Of a stretch of DNA of 64,000 bases, positions 35,645-46,315 are shown piece by piece. The position numbers were made by a program, and so were the translations under genes. The stretch is from positions 77,333,001-77,397,000 of the forward strand of contig CM075656.1 in NCBI GenBank assembly GCA_037953625.1, written 5' to 3'. The DNA comes from Crotalaria pallida. Lineage: Eukaryota; Streptophyta; Magnoliopsida; Fabales; Fabaceae. A model generated the notes under the pieces. That model saw nothing but the letters and a program-made list of their open reading frames with translations. It was not told the origin of the DNA and did no database searches. Within the stretch, counting starts at the first letter, position 1, and every line of letters begins with the position of its first letter.

Positions 35645-37209
35645 TGTTGGAAACCAACAAGCGGGCTAAGCAAATACTAGAGGGGGGGTGAATAGTATTT
35701 TGAAGCACTAATACCAAATATTTCGATTGATAATTGAAGAATGGAGCTAAGACTGAATTTTCTGGAATCAGACACAAAAGACTCGAGTCTTTTGTGAAAT
35801 ACTCGAGTTTTTAAGGATGAACAACTCGAGTCTTTTCTGAAATACTCGAGTTTTTCCTATCAGATAGCAGAAAGACCAGAAACGAAAATTCAGCAATTTA
35901 ACTCAAATCAATTCAATAATAAACAGGAACTTATCCAACAGAATAGCAAGTAATCTAAATAACTTTTAACACAAAGATTCCTTGAACTTGCTACCTAATT
36001 GTATAAATCCTAATTGATTGAAATGACTTAAGTCTATTGAGCTAGAAAGTAGATTAAAAGCAATAAACCAACACTCAAGCAATTTTATCCTGGTTCACTC
36101 CAACAATGAGCTACATCCAGTCCTCCTAATCACTTAGGAGTTTCTACTAATAATCAAATTGTTAGAAATTACAAAGGATTGCTTGAGAATGGCCTCACTC
36201 AACCTAACCCTTTCAAGAGTGTACCAAACTCTTGATTTCTACCCCAATTTGATTCCGGTGATTGAAGAACTCTTCACAAAGCTTCCTTGAACTCCCTTCA
36301 AGAAACTCCACCGGGCTAGGAACCTCCTAGTCTTGTGCTTGAGAACCTCTCAAGACTTCCAACACCCTAAGCCACTTAGGGTTTGCTTGGGAACAATCCA
36401 AGACTTTGAATAATCAAGCTTTTTGTATGTGTATTACTAATCTCACAATGGATTAGCACAAATAAGCACAGCTCAATGTAAGAATTGAGGCCTAAAACTC
36501 AACTTGGAATAAAATGACAATATGAGTGAGAAGTTGAGCTTTTTGGGAATTAACACTTGAGAAGAGGAAATTATGAAAGCTTGTAATCAATGATGTGTTA
36601 TTGTCTTGTTTGTTCTTGCACAAATTCAAAGAGAAATTTTACAATAAGGTTCTGAATTCTCTCTTGGGGTTGGATGAGACTCAAATGCCCTCAATTGGGT
36701 TTTTGAGTTTCTCCAACGTTCATTTTTGCTGACTGGACAAAAATACTCGAGTCTTTTGGTAAAAACTCGAGTCTTTTTGGTCGGTCATGAGTGAATTGGT
36801 GCACGAACAAGACTAACGGTCATAATTGCTGACCTGGCACAAATACTCGAGTTTTTCTACAAATACTCGAGTGTATACTCGAGTCTTTTTCAAAATACTC
36901 GAGTATTTTGATCAGATATGGGAAAAATTATTTTTCAATTTTATTTTTCCTCTCAAGTATTAATTTTTGGTCAATCTCAACTTAATAAACATATAAAAAT
37001 TTATTCCTAGAAGAGACTAACTATTTCTACCCACTCTCAACATAAATTAGAAATTTACAATTAATATTTGATTGAGAATGATTGGGCACTTGTCTTCTTT
37101 TCTTGACTTCTTGTTGATGTTGATGTTGCAATATCTTCAAGGCATGATTTGTTAATTATTTTGTCATCATCAAAACATAATCCACATAATTAGGAGCATT
37201 GAATTCACA
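35645..37209 (-). repeat. 5' LTR of copia element 1 (1565 bp)
   Basis: The full-length copy, including the extra block near 36707-36737. It adjoins the primer-binding site and is followed by the CCACA duplication. Confidence 0.93.
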
Positions 37210-37386
37210 CCACACACACCCCATACACACACCACAACGGAAACCCCACCCCCACACACCACCCACCCACCCCACCCCCTACACCACCCACACCACCACA
37301 GCCACCACAACACCTACACACCACCAAACATCCCACCATTTTCTTATCCTTCCCTCCTTGCATTCTTTTTTTTTTTTTAAATATTC

Positions 37387-37835
37387 GACCTTGGGTCGTG
37401 AGAGATGTCACGACCGCACCCCACCGAAGGAGTCGTGAACCCCTTCACGACCCAAGTCGTGACCCCCTTCACGACCCTGCCCTTCCCACAAACACCCCAC
37501 TGCCACCGTCGGTCGTCACCCCCTTCACGACCAAGTCGTCACAGCCACCCCACACCAGTTGCCACACCCTTCACGACCGTCGGTCGTGACTTCATTTACG
37601 ACCAGGGCATCCCACATTCGCCACCCCACGTCCCCAGGGTCACCACAATAGAAGAGAGAAGAGGAAGAAGGAGGAAGGTGGAGACAGTGGCCGGCTCGCG
37701 ATTTGCGAAGCCCGTGATGGTGGTTCGATTCGAACCAACAGCAAACACCGAGGGAGTGAGGACTCTCACGACCTGAGTCGTGAGTAGTTTGCCAACCTGA
37801 TGTAGTGAGATGATTCACGACCTGAGTTGTGAACT
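37387..37835. repeat. Array of TCACGAC/GTCGTGA motifs
   Basis: About a dozen copies of TCACGAC, in both orientations and often paired as inverted repeats (for example TTCACGACCCAAGTCGTGAC), lie within 450 bp of the inverted-repeat element. Nothing like it occurs elsewhere in the window. Function unknown. Confidence 0.6.
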
Positions 37836-38275
37836 AGTTACCGACCCGAGCTCATTGCTCACCTGGAAAGAGGTGGAGATCGCGAGTGCTCTGAAGGTGG
37901 AGGATGGGTTGTTCGCTGCAATGGTGAGGATGGGTTGCTCGCTGCGACTCCTTGCTCGATGCGGTGACAGAGGAGGCGATTGCTAGTGGCGACGTCAGAG
38001 ACTTGCGATGGATGAGGATGGGTGTGGGTCCTTGCGAGCGGCGGCAACGGAGACTTGCGCCAGAGGAGAATGGGTGTGGGTCCTTGTGAGATGGCGAGCG
38101 GCGCCGGACGGGAGGGTGTGTGGTGGTGCTGCACGTGATGGGGTGGGGTGCTGCAAGTGATGGGGGTGGGGTGTTAGTTGTTGGAGGAGAAAGAGAAGTT
38201 TGATAGGGTACTTTGGGAATTTTTTATTTTATTGGGGTGTGTAAATTTGTGTATGGGGTGTCAAAATTTGCACCC
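37836..38275. other. GC-rich interior and right end of the inverted-repeat element
   Basis: GC-rich for this window, with several overlapping short ORFs but no recognisable protein motif. The right terminal repeat lies at about 38218-38275. Confidence 0.4.
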
Positions 38276-40857
38276 ATTTTTATTTTCCTAGCTTTTGCAT
38301 TTTTGAAAAGCCCAGCTCATATAAATGGGCCCTAAAACTGAAGAGCTGGAGCTTTCCCTCTTCTTCGGAATACAGGCCCATGTCAAAGGTAGTGAGAGTT
38401 ACAAGTCAAAATCCAGTTTTTAAAAAGAAAAGCGCCGTTGCCGGGGATCGAACCCGGGTCACCCGCGTGACAGGCGGGAATACTTACCACTATACTACAA
38501 CGACCTTGATGCTAAACCTGCAATTTCATTTATCTTTTAACCTCAAGCTATTACACTGTATTACTTTCATTTCATTTATTTTTTTCGATTAAAAAAAAAA
38601 AAAAAACCAGTTCAGTGTCTGTGTCTCTCTCCATTGTTACAGAAGAAATTTCCAATGGAACTATCCTTCTCTTCAACCACTACTACGCCATTTTCAACTC
38701 ACACACCTGCTTCCCAAGGTTTCACTTCTCTCTCTATTTTCTTAATCCAATTTCTTATTTCAATTACTTTGTGATCGAATTTCGTTTCCTAATTCTCGCA
38801 GTTCTATTGTTTCCGAAAAGAAGAACAATATTCAACGATCGCAATCAGAATCCATGTTCATTCTCCGTCGCACGGTTTCGCAACTTTGCGCCACTGAAGT
38901 TTTCTCAAACGGAGAAGAAGAACAAGACTGATCTCTTCAAGGTTCCGATTCTCTTGTTTCGGAATGCTTCAATTTTATAATTTGAATAAAAAATTATTTT
39001 AAATGCTTAATCATATTCATAACACTGAAAAGGCTTTGTCAATGTACATTGCTTTATCGAATTCTTCGACGCGATAAGCTAGCCGATTGAATTAGAACTG
39101 TTTGAGAAGATTAACTGATAAGCTAACTAACTAGCTGACAGGTGTAAAATGAATATAAGTCCAATAGCTACCTCGAGAAGCTTATCAATTGCGAGCTTAT
39201 AAGCTCGTAGATTATTGAAATAAGATTCTTTGCCGAAGACCAATAGAAAGGCCAGTCAACTTAGCTTATAAACTACTACTTGATGGTGTTGCCAAACACA
39301 CTCCGTGTCATTCCAAACATGTTTTACACAAGCGTCACTTTGTTTCCGTGAGATTCCCATAAACCTAGGAAGTACGAATACTGATACAGGGCACGGGAAA
39401 ATCATGTAATAGTTGGAAAGTATTAAATACCAGTACGTCAAGCATTTAGCAGTATTGATGCTTCACAGTTTCGAACACGGAGAACTTTCAATCACAACTG
39501 CAAGCCTTTTTTATTCTGTTTTGTTGCTATCTTTTTGGCTCTTTCAGGTTTTATCTGCTGAAAAGGGACAAGTTCATGTAGTAGAAGCAAGGTACACCAG
39601 TCACCATGCATGTTTCGCATTTTCCTATAACTAATCGTATACTCACTTTTTCTTTCATGCTTTTTTGAACTTAACACCTGCTTGGTTGTTTACGCTTAAG
39701 AGGAAAAGTGATTCTATGAAGTTTTTATGAGAAGCTAGAAAATATAGCTTCTCACAAAGCCAAATTGTAGCTTTTTTTTATTTTTTTCTTTTTGCAGCTT
39801 CTACTTTTTGTATAAACCCAACCAAACCAAACAAATGCGCGAGTATCAGAAGTGATTTTTAAAAATCAAAATAACCACCTTTTTTTTTGTCAAAAGAGCT
39901 TCAACAAAGGAGCCCTATATGATATAAATGTCAAGTACTTTTGTGTAGAGGTGCTGCAAACCTGTTATGTTCATAGCCAAGTTTTACAAATTGTTTATTG
40001 TGAACGTTGTTAGAAAATAGAAAGCAACTTGCCTTCTGCGATATATGCTAGAAAAGTACAATTAAATGATAGGTGCTGATTATGGGACTTTCTTTTCTTG
40101 TTCACAAAGCACCATATCTGTTAAAGGCTTGTTTAGCTGCTACTAGTGAAACCTAAGGAACAGCTGATTCATCAGGAATAAACTTAGGTGAATGTGCACA
40201 TTGTAAATTTGTAATTCGTCAATGTTCTTATCTGTGTTAGAATCTATGTGCTAAACTGTATCTAAAGCTTTTAGTTGAGTAGATGAAGTTACTTCTATTG
40301 CTTTTCAGACGTGTTGATGAATTATATGATGCATTAGTTTCACGTGTTCTGCCTCCTGCAGCAGTTTCAGAAAATCCTAATTTTAAGTAAGTTCTCATCT
40401 GTGGAATTATGAAGATAAGTTGGTTCTGAGTATTATTGCAAATATATGGTATGAAATATTTTTTTTTGCACAATGATTTGTGTCCATCACCTGTATGTGT
40501 AGGACCATAAATGTGTAAGCTCCCACCAACTATAGGTCCCATGTTCCAAGTGCATGGTTGTTGGTCTTTATATGGTTGGTCCTGTTGTCTGTATCATTCT
40601 GAAAAAAGTATTGTAGGTTTATCATAATTTTAGCTATGGTTTATTACTTAAACTTAACCTTTATCTATTTCTCATTTTGTGTCAATAAATTCTGCTGTTA
40701 TGAAAGCTTTGGTTAGGTTGTGAAAAATTGCTGTGTAAATTCTGCATTAGATTATCAGTTACTAGAACATCTTTAATCATCGTCTTCAATTAAATGTATA
40801 CCTCCTACATTAGGTCAATCGCTTTATCGTGAAATTCCATTTATATTTTAAATGTAT
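38276..40857 (+). repeat. Segmental duplication, copy 1
   Basis: Matches 61419-64000 at a constant offset of 23143, without any difference that I could see. It contains the tRNA-Asp gene and kinase exons 1-4. The true right end is unknown because copy 2 runs off the window. Confidence 0.9.
38433..38504 (-). tRNA. tRNA-Asp (GTC), copy 1
   Basis: The minus strand gives a 72-nt cloverleaf starting GTCGTTGTAGTATAGTGGTA and ending CCCCGGCAACGGCG. The acceptor stem pairs GTCGTTG with CAACGGC (one G-T wobble), and the T-arm has GGTTCGATCC. The anticodon GTC is at 38469-38471 within CCTGTCACG. A TTTT stop for RNA polymerase III follows at 38428-38431 on the minus strand. It is divergent from the kinase gene, 150 bp from its ATG. 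Confidence 0.96.
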
Positions 40858-43396
40858 ACCTCCTATATTTTAAAATTTTTTGCTATCCTTTTGTGTGAAA
40901 TTCCATTTATATTCATGTTAATAATTATTTTTGTGATACTGCACAGGCATTTGGTTGGCCTGGCTGGTCCTCCAGGTGCTGGAAAAAGCACTCTAGCTCA
41001 TGAAGTAGCCAGGTGAGGCGCATAAACAAGCTTTGGCCAGTGAAAGCTTCTTCCTTGGACTCTCAGGTTCAACCTCCTGAAGTTGCAATCGTGATTCCTA
41101 TGGATGGTTTTCATCTTTACCATTCTGAACCGGATGCAATGGAGGTTAGTGTCCTTCCGGAACTTAAGTACATCGAATATAATGCATAAATAAGTACTCA
41201 TGAGCTGGATTTCTTATTCATTGTTTGATGGCATGGGGACTCAAATTCTGAGTGATGCTTTTGATAACAGAATCCAGGGGAAGCACATGCTAGAAGGGGA
41301 GGTAAGGTACCTCGTTATTACTCATCAATTTCAGACATTGTACTAATAGAAAAAGCATTGATCTTTCAATTTGTATATCAGGTCCATGGACATTCAATCC
41401 CTCGCGACTACTGATGTGTCTCAAGAATCTAAGAACTAATGTAAGGTTATTAAGTTTTATTTTAGATTTAATGGTTTTTTTTTTTTGCATGGCTCAGAAG
41501 CTTCAAAATTGGTTTAATTGGCCATAACTTTTTTCTTTCTCAAATTATAATTATTTCTTTATGGGCCAATGTTTTTGTTGTCGTTGTTGTTGTTTTTTTT
41601 TTTTTTTTTTTTTTTTTTGTAAAATTAGAATGTGCAGAAAGAACTTTAAGCATCTCCTTATTCACTTTGATGGAGTTCTTATCTGCTTTCTTCTATTGCA
41701 TTTTGGTGAAACAAATTATTCAGGGATCCGTTTATGTGCCGTCATTTGACCATGGTGTTGGGGACCCCGTGGAAAATGATATCTTTGTGAACCTTCAGTG
41801 AGTATCTTAATATTAAGATGTGACCCAATCGTCAGCATTTTATAAATTTCTTGACACCAAACATGGTATATTTTGGAACTAAAGTACCAATTATGCCAAT
41901 ATTTGAATTTTTTATGAACTCCATTGACTTAAAAAATTCATAAGGCCAATCTATAGCAATACTGATAAGCTGTATCAGGCGAAAATATTAAAAATTTATA
42001 CATTCAAGAGCTTTATGTTGAGTGAACATACTAACTTTAATTCAACTTTATGGTAGTTTCATGTGTGTTTAACATCTGACAGATTAAGCTCCTTAACAAA
42101 TTTCATTAATGTGTTGTTTATTTATTTTTTAGAAATTTGTGAAATTAATGCCAGTAAGATCTTATATTTGTAATTTTCTCACCAACATTTGTATTCTTGT
42201 TTCTTTGTCTATCATCTCCAATGAGCTTTTCTCCTTTTCCTCAAAATCACTAAAACCAGGATAATTGATTTCCCAACCTGTTGCTAATTTCAAGATTTCA
42301 AGTTCCAACTTATTTTGGTTAAATTGATATAAATTGCATGAACAACTTACCGTGTTTTCTTCCTTTTTGCAGGCACAAAGTTGTTATTGTAGAAGGTAAC
42401 TATTTGCTCCTGGAATATGGGATATGGAAGGAGATATCATCTTTGTTTGACGAGAAATGGTAAGAATTGGTTTTACTAAGTCACGTGTTTTTCTTATATT
42501 TTCCTATGGACCTTGGTTGGAAGTTTTTAACTCTGCTATTAAACTTCAGCTTTGAGTCAGTGTCTATATGCTTGAAAGTTCTGTTGTGAAATTTATTTTT
42601 ATGAAAGACAATTTTATGTTTACTGACTCTGAGCTTCATATTCAGCCTATCATGAATGGTTTACTTGTTTTCATGGGATAGAAATAATGTTGGCATTGAT
42701 TCATTTTGATGCACATCTCAACTTTTTTCTATAAATTTTAACAATGAGATTGTACATCACTATAATACTAGTATAATATTCTACCCTTTCATTTGCTTTT
42801 TTCTCATTCTGCTGTGTATCATTTACCTGATACAATCCCATTTAAATGTGTCCCTATGAGAAACAGGGTTCAGAATAGAAAAGTCATAAAAATATGTTGA
42901 AAATGGATCTATCTCTGAGATATAATCTAATCTGATTTCAATTTATGCTTTGTCAACTTGAGAGAGTTGTCAGGGATGCCATTTTTCTAATTTGTTCTTG
43001 ATGTTCTTTCCAAGGTTTATCGATATTGATATTGATAAAGCAATGCAGCGAGTTTTAAAAAGGCATATTTCAACTGGTATGTGCTTTGTACTTTTCCATA
43101 GTATTTATCAACTTTCCTCTGAGTATTGAAGGCATTTTGTATTGATCAAATCTCCCTATGTATTTTAGGTAAGCCCCCAGACATTGCTAAACAGCGGGTA
43201 AACTTCACATCTTTTAACTTGATTTTATTTGTTTATCTGCTATGTACATGATCTATTTCGGTGGTAATGAGGTCCACCATAACTTGCAAGACTAAATTAC
43301 TCGATGCAGGTGGAGAACAATGACAGGATCAATGCAGAGCTTGTAATGAAGTACAAGAAAAATGCTGATTTAATAATCAAATCAGTTGATTTCTAA
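38655..43396 (+). CDS. P-loop kinase of the PRK/uridine-kinase family, frameshifted in this copy
   Basis: Exons by GT-AG borders and phase: 38655-38718, 38802-38941, 39548-39591, 40309-40386, 40947-41144, 41271-41301, 41382-41440, 41724-41797, 42373-42459, 43015-43076, 43169-43197, 43310-43396. Walker A is GLAGPPGAGKST (exon 5). The substrate-region motifs are IPMDGFHLY, ARRG-PWTFNP, SFDHGVGDPVEND, and VVIVEGNYLLLE. The first 60 residues are Ser/Thr/Arg-rich with few acids, suggesting a plastid transit peptide. It resembles plant proteins annotated as putative uridine kinase-like P-loop hydrolases; the substrate is unknown. All exons join to 315 residues only if five bases, GTGAG at 41013-41017, are left out. 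As written they create a TGA, and a 54-nt intron alternative is too short and out of phase. This copy is probably inactive, or the five bases are an error. Confidence 0.8.
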
Positions 43397-43620
43397 ATAA
43401 TGTTTTTGTGTTTCTGAAATAAATAATATGTATGCAAATGCAATAAAGTAATTATTCTTTTGAATTTTCATAAGTCCAAACTGAGTTGATGTTACTTATA
43501 CGCACAGATTCATCATGCATTTTTTTTTTCTTTTTCCCGAGCGTAACTTATCCATGTATGTTGTTAACAACTCAAAACCAATTGATAACTGATATATCTT
43601 GGCTGTGGAATAAGATGAGC

Positions 43621-44124
43621 CAGTGGCGGAGGATCTCAGGACCTGCTCTCCCTGAGATCTTTTAAACTTTATATATTTGTTTTTGTATTACTTGTTACAA
43701 AGCAGTTTTGGCATAGTGGTAAAGTACTCTTAGTTAATGGGAGGGGTTCCAGGATCGAAACTTGCTTGTGGCAAGATTGTTTTTTTTTTTACTTAATTTG
43801 TTGCCAAAAATGATAAAAAATTCAGCAAAAATACACCAACAGGTGATGCATCCATTATCATGGCAAGATGTTTTTGTTTTTACTTACTTTATTTATTGTA
43901 AAAAATGATTAAAAATTCAGCAAATATACACTCCAACAAGCTCAAACAGGTGATGCATCCATTATCATTGCGTACCTATAACCATTTAGGCTACTTATTA
44001 CATTGAATTTGTGTAACATTCTAATTATTAATACTAAAATTTAACCCCATAATTTTTATTTTCATGAAAATTGAGACACTATTTATGCCGCACCCCCTGC
44101 ATTTTTAGTCAAGCTCCGCCACTG
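43621..44124. mobile_element. hAT-type non-autonomous element (504 bp)
   Basis: Termini CAGTGGCGGA and TCCGCCACTG are perfect inverted repeats of a common plant hAT type. AGATGAGC is duplicated exactly on both sides (43613-43620, 44125-44132), the 8-bp duplication of this superfamily. Inside, 43705-43775 has tRNA-like boxes (GGCATAGTGGTAAAG, GGTTCCAGGATCGAAAC). No transposase. Confidence 0.9.
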
Positions 44125-44132
44125 AGATGAGC

Positions 44133-45044
44133 TACATAGTTTTAATTCAGACTTAACAATAAAATTAAACAAAGAGAGGCAAATGTATCAAAGATTCCAA
44201 GGTAAATGCATGAGGTATATTTTAACGTTTTATTTAGTTTTGGAATTTTATTAGTTAGTCAAAAGCACAATCTTAAAATGGTTCAAATGTTGGGGGCCAT
44301 GGTGTTGGAGGAAAAGAGGAAATAAGATGGGGTATCATTGTGGATTAAACTTAGGGTTTTGTGATTATGTCACTTGTTAGAATTTTTACACATAAAAACA
44401 TCATAACTTTGCAGTTTTTTGAGCATTATCCAATTTTCAAAAACAAATTAGTTAGGAGCAAAGGTTAACATGATTGAACCTTGGAATATTGCAGTTTCTC
44501 TTTCGTAGTTGTTGTAAGTTGTTATGATAGTTATAGTATAATATCATATCTTTTTACTTTCCTTTGGTGGTATGTGTTATGTGCAACAACAACATAAACT
44601 TCAAAAGAATTCTAATTTAAAAATCAGCCCAGGTTCAATTGTTTTAAAGATATGGTTTGGTGGTGGAGGGAGAAGGGGGGCAAAGATGGTGGAGGAGGTC
44701 TTGGGGTAATGATGGTCAAGTGGACGGAGGTGGTGGGGAGTGAGTAATTTTGAAATAAAACTAAAAAATTGAGATTTAAGAATAATTTCTGGGAACTAAA
44801 TTTCCATGCTCTAAAAAAATTCTCCCGAAGCAAAATACGGACTGCAAGGATGGAATGTATTACGTTTCTTCCTATTCCATTAGATACACTTTCCCAATAT
44901 TTCAAGGCAAATGTTTTTTTTTTTTCTAAATGGGAGAAGTGTCAATATGAAATGAATTATATTCATTCAGAAAATAAATTTTAGCAGCACCCTTTTATCT
45001 AATCTAAGGATAATATTTAAAACGGAGCAATGATGGCCTTCCAA
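44133..45044. other. Intergenic sequence, no gene seen
   Basis: AT-rich, with a short G-rich stretch at about 44655-44745. No supported exon or transposon end. Confidence 0.45.
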
Positions 45045-45062
45045 AGCTAATATTGCAAAGTA

Positions 45063-45256
45063 ACCAACGTGGGGTTGGTCAAGTGGTAGCTCACTTGGTC
45101 CCTTAACCAACAGGTCTCGAGTTCGAGCCTTGGGTATGGAGCAACCCCCGCTGGGAGACCCCTACCGCTTAGTGCGAGCTCAGTTGGGTCGGACCGGATG
45201 AGTCGGATTCTGGGTAAACCAGATCCGGGTACCGGTTGGTGTACACAAAAAAAAAA
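45063..45256 (+). mobile_element. tRNA-derived SINE, plus strand
   Basis: A-box-like TTGGTCAAGTGGTAGC at about 45075-45090 and B-box-like GGTCTCGAGTTCGAGCC at 45113-45129 form an internal Pol III promoter. The body ends in an A run. AGCTAATATTGCAAAGTA flanks it on both sides (45045-45062 and 45256-45273), an 18-bp target duplication. Body length is about 190 bp. Confidence 0.9.
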
Positions 45257-45663
45257 GCTAATATTGCAAAGTATTTATATTCTATTTCCATTCCTTACGT
45301 CAGTGTTTTCCTTTGTTAAGGACAAAAAGTAAGATGAAACTATACAAATATTGATTCACACTTCACTTAAATCAATCACAGTTTTCAAAATTAAATTAAA
45401 AAAAAAGTTAAAATGATTAATCAGTTATTAGGGAATGTGAACTGGTAAGTTTGAATGTGACCAAACTCACCCTTAAAACTAAAAGAAGTAACCCAAACAT
45501 GGAATAAAACCCACATCAGATGTCTGTCCTACTCTGTAGGCCTACTTGTCTTACAAAATAACTTCTAATTCTGAAATTCAGTACACACATTCAGCTTAGT
45601 AAATCCTATGTAACAAAGTACTGTAATTAGTACAAAACATAACCTAATCTTCAATAAGAAATA

Positions 45664-45732
45664 CTCCCTCCGGTCCATATTATAAGCACCCTTTCCGAGA
45701 GAAAGCGTGCTTATAATATGGACCGGAGGGAG
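45664..45732. mobile_element. Stowaway-like MITE forming a near-perfect hairpin
   Basis: CTCCCTCCGGTCCATATTAT at the left is matched by its inverse complement at the right, with a loop of about 20 bases. TA flanks both sides. It is 69 bp long. Confidence 0.8.
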
Positions 45733-45862
45733 TAGTAATTAACACAAAACATAACATAATGTAAAATCCTAACCATCGATAAATAATACCATTTATATTT
45801 TGAAGCAACCATATAACTTAACAGCGTCATTTCATCTAATTAATATATATATGCAGCCTTAT

Positions 45863-46192
45863 TATCACAGCAGCATCACATTCCCTTCAATTCGGTCAAC
45901 CATCTAGAAGCTTCAGTTGATCAATTAGAGGCTTGCAATACAGCTGTCAGTTAGCTATGTAGTTAGTTACTAATCTAACTGATTCTGGTTTACTATTTAT
46001 AGAGTTCCCGCCAACTCTACTTGATGTACAGCTAGTATATATATAGTTGAATGTAGACAATGTAGCTTAGCTTGATTCATTTTCTCATTTTGATAATGAA
46101 ATTCTCATTTCCAATTATCAATTTCTCTCAAGTTCAGAAAGTTAGTTATAGATATTTTCTTCATCTTTCATCATCCTATACCATGTTTCACA
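45863..46192 (+). repeat. 5' LTR of copia element 2
   Basis: 330 bp. TATTTATA at 45994-46001 is a candidate TATA box, and TATATATA follows near 46038. Confidence 0.93.
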
Positions 46193-46204
46193 TGGTATCA
46201 GAGC
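46193..46204 (+). other. Primer-binding site of copia element 2 (initiator tRNA-Met)
   Basis: TGGTATCAGAGC begins at the first base after the 5' LTR, with no spacer. Confidence 0.9.
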
Positions 46205-46315
46205 ACTTTTGATAAGAGTCTCTGCTACGCTTCCACTGATTGCTACCGATACTTCGTTTTCGATTCGATCTCTTCAATTCGAATTCTTCAATTTTCATCT
46301 CTTTTCGATTCTTCA

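Larger units (their letters stand above)
27807..37209 (-). mobile_element. Ty1/copia LTR retrotransposon, young, possibly SIRE/Maximus-like
   Basis: LTRs 27807-29340 and 35645-37209 start TGTTGG and end TTCACA, with target duplication CCACA at 27802-27806 and 37210-37214. Apart from a 31-bp block missing from the left copy I saw no difference between them. Minus strand, with gag then pol in protease-integrase-RT-RNase H order. The long gag, the 1.4-kb region between pol and the 3' LTR and the AAAAAGGGGGAGA tracts recall the SIRE/Maximus lineage, which is my inference. It is inserted in the inverted-repeat element 27718-38275. Confidence 0.95.
27718..38275. mobile_element. Inverted-repeat element with 9-bp duplication, host of the copia insertion
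   Basis: The left end (27718 onward: AAATTTAGGCACCCCAC) and the right end (to 38275, complement CAAATTTTGACACCCCAT) are inverted repeats with several CACCCC blocks. ATTTTTATT occurs on both sides exactly (27709-27717 and 38276-38284), a Mutator-type duplication. Removing the copia element (27807-37209) leaves about 1.15 kb, mostly GC-rich sequence at 37210-38275. That part may be captured DNA, but no gene could be recognised in it. Confidence 0.65.

Noticed and set aside
37205..38134. Several ORFs rich in Pro, His, Gly or Val
   Set aside because: They arise from CACACC repeats and the TCACGAC array; frames overlap on both strands and no motif is recognisable.
38615..38980. 121-codon ORF starting upstream of the kinase ATG, also at 61758-62123
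   Set aside because: It reads through exon 1, intron 1 and exon 2 in the wrong phase; the spliced kinase model explains the region better.
41013..41066. A 54-nt intron (GTGAGG...TCTCAG) in the kinase gene
   Set aside because: It is below the usual minimum for plant introns and leaves the downstream exon out of phase.
44624..44984. Short ORFs near a G-rich stretch
   Set aside because: No domain, no splice context and no homology that I recognise.
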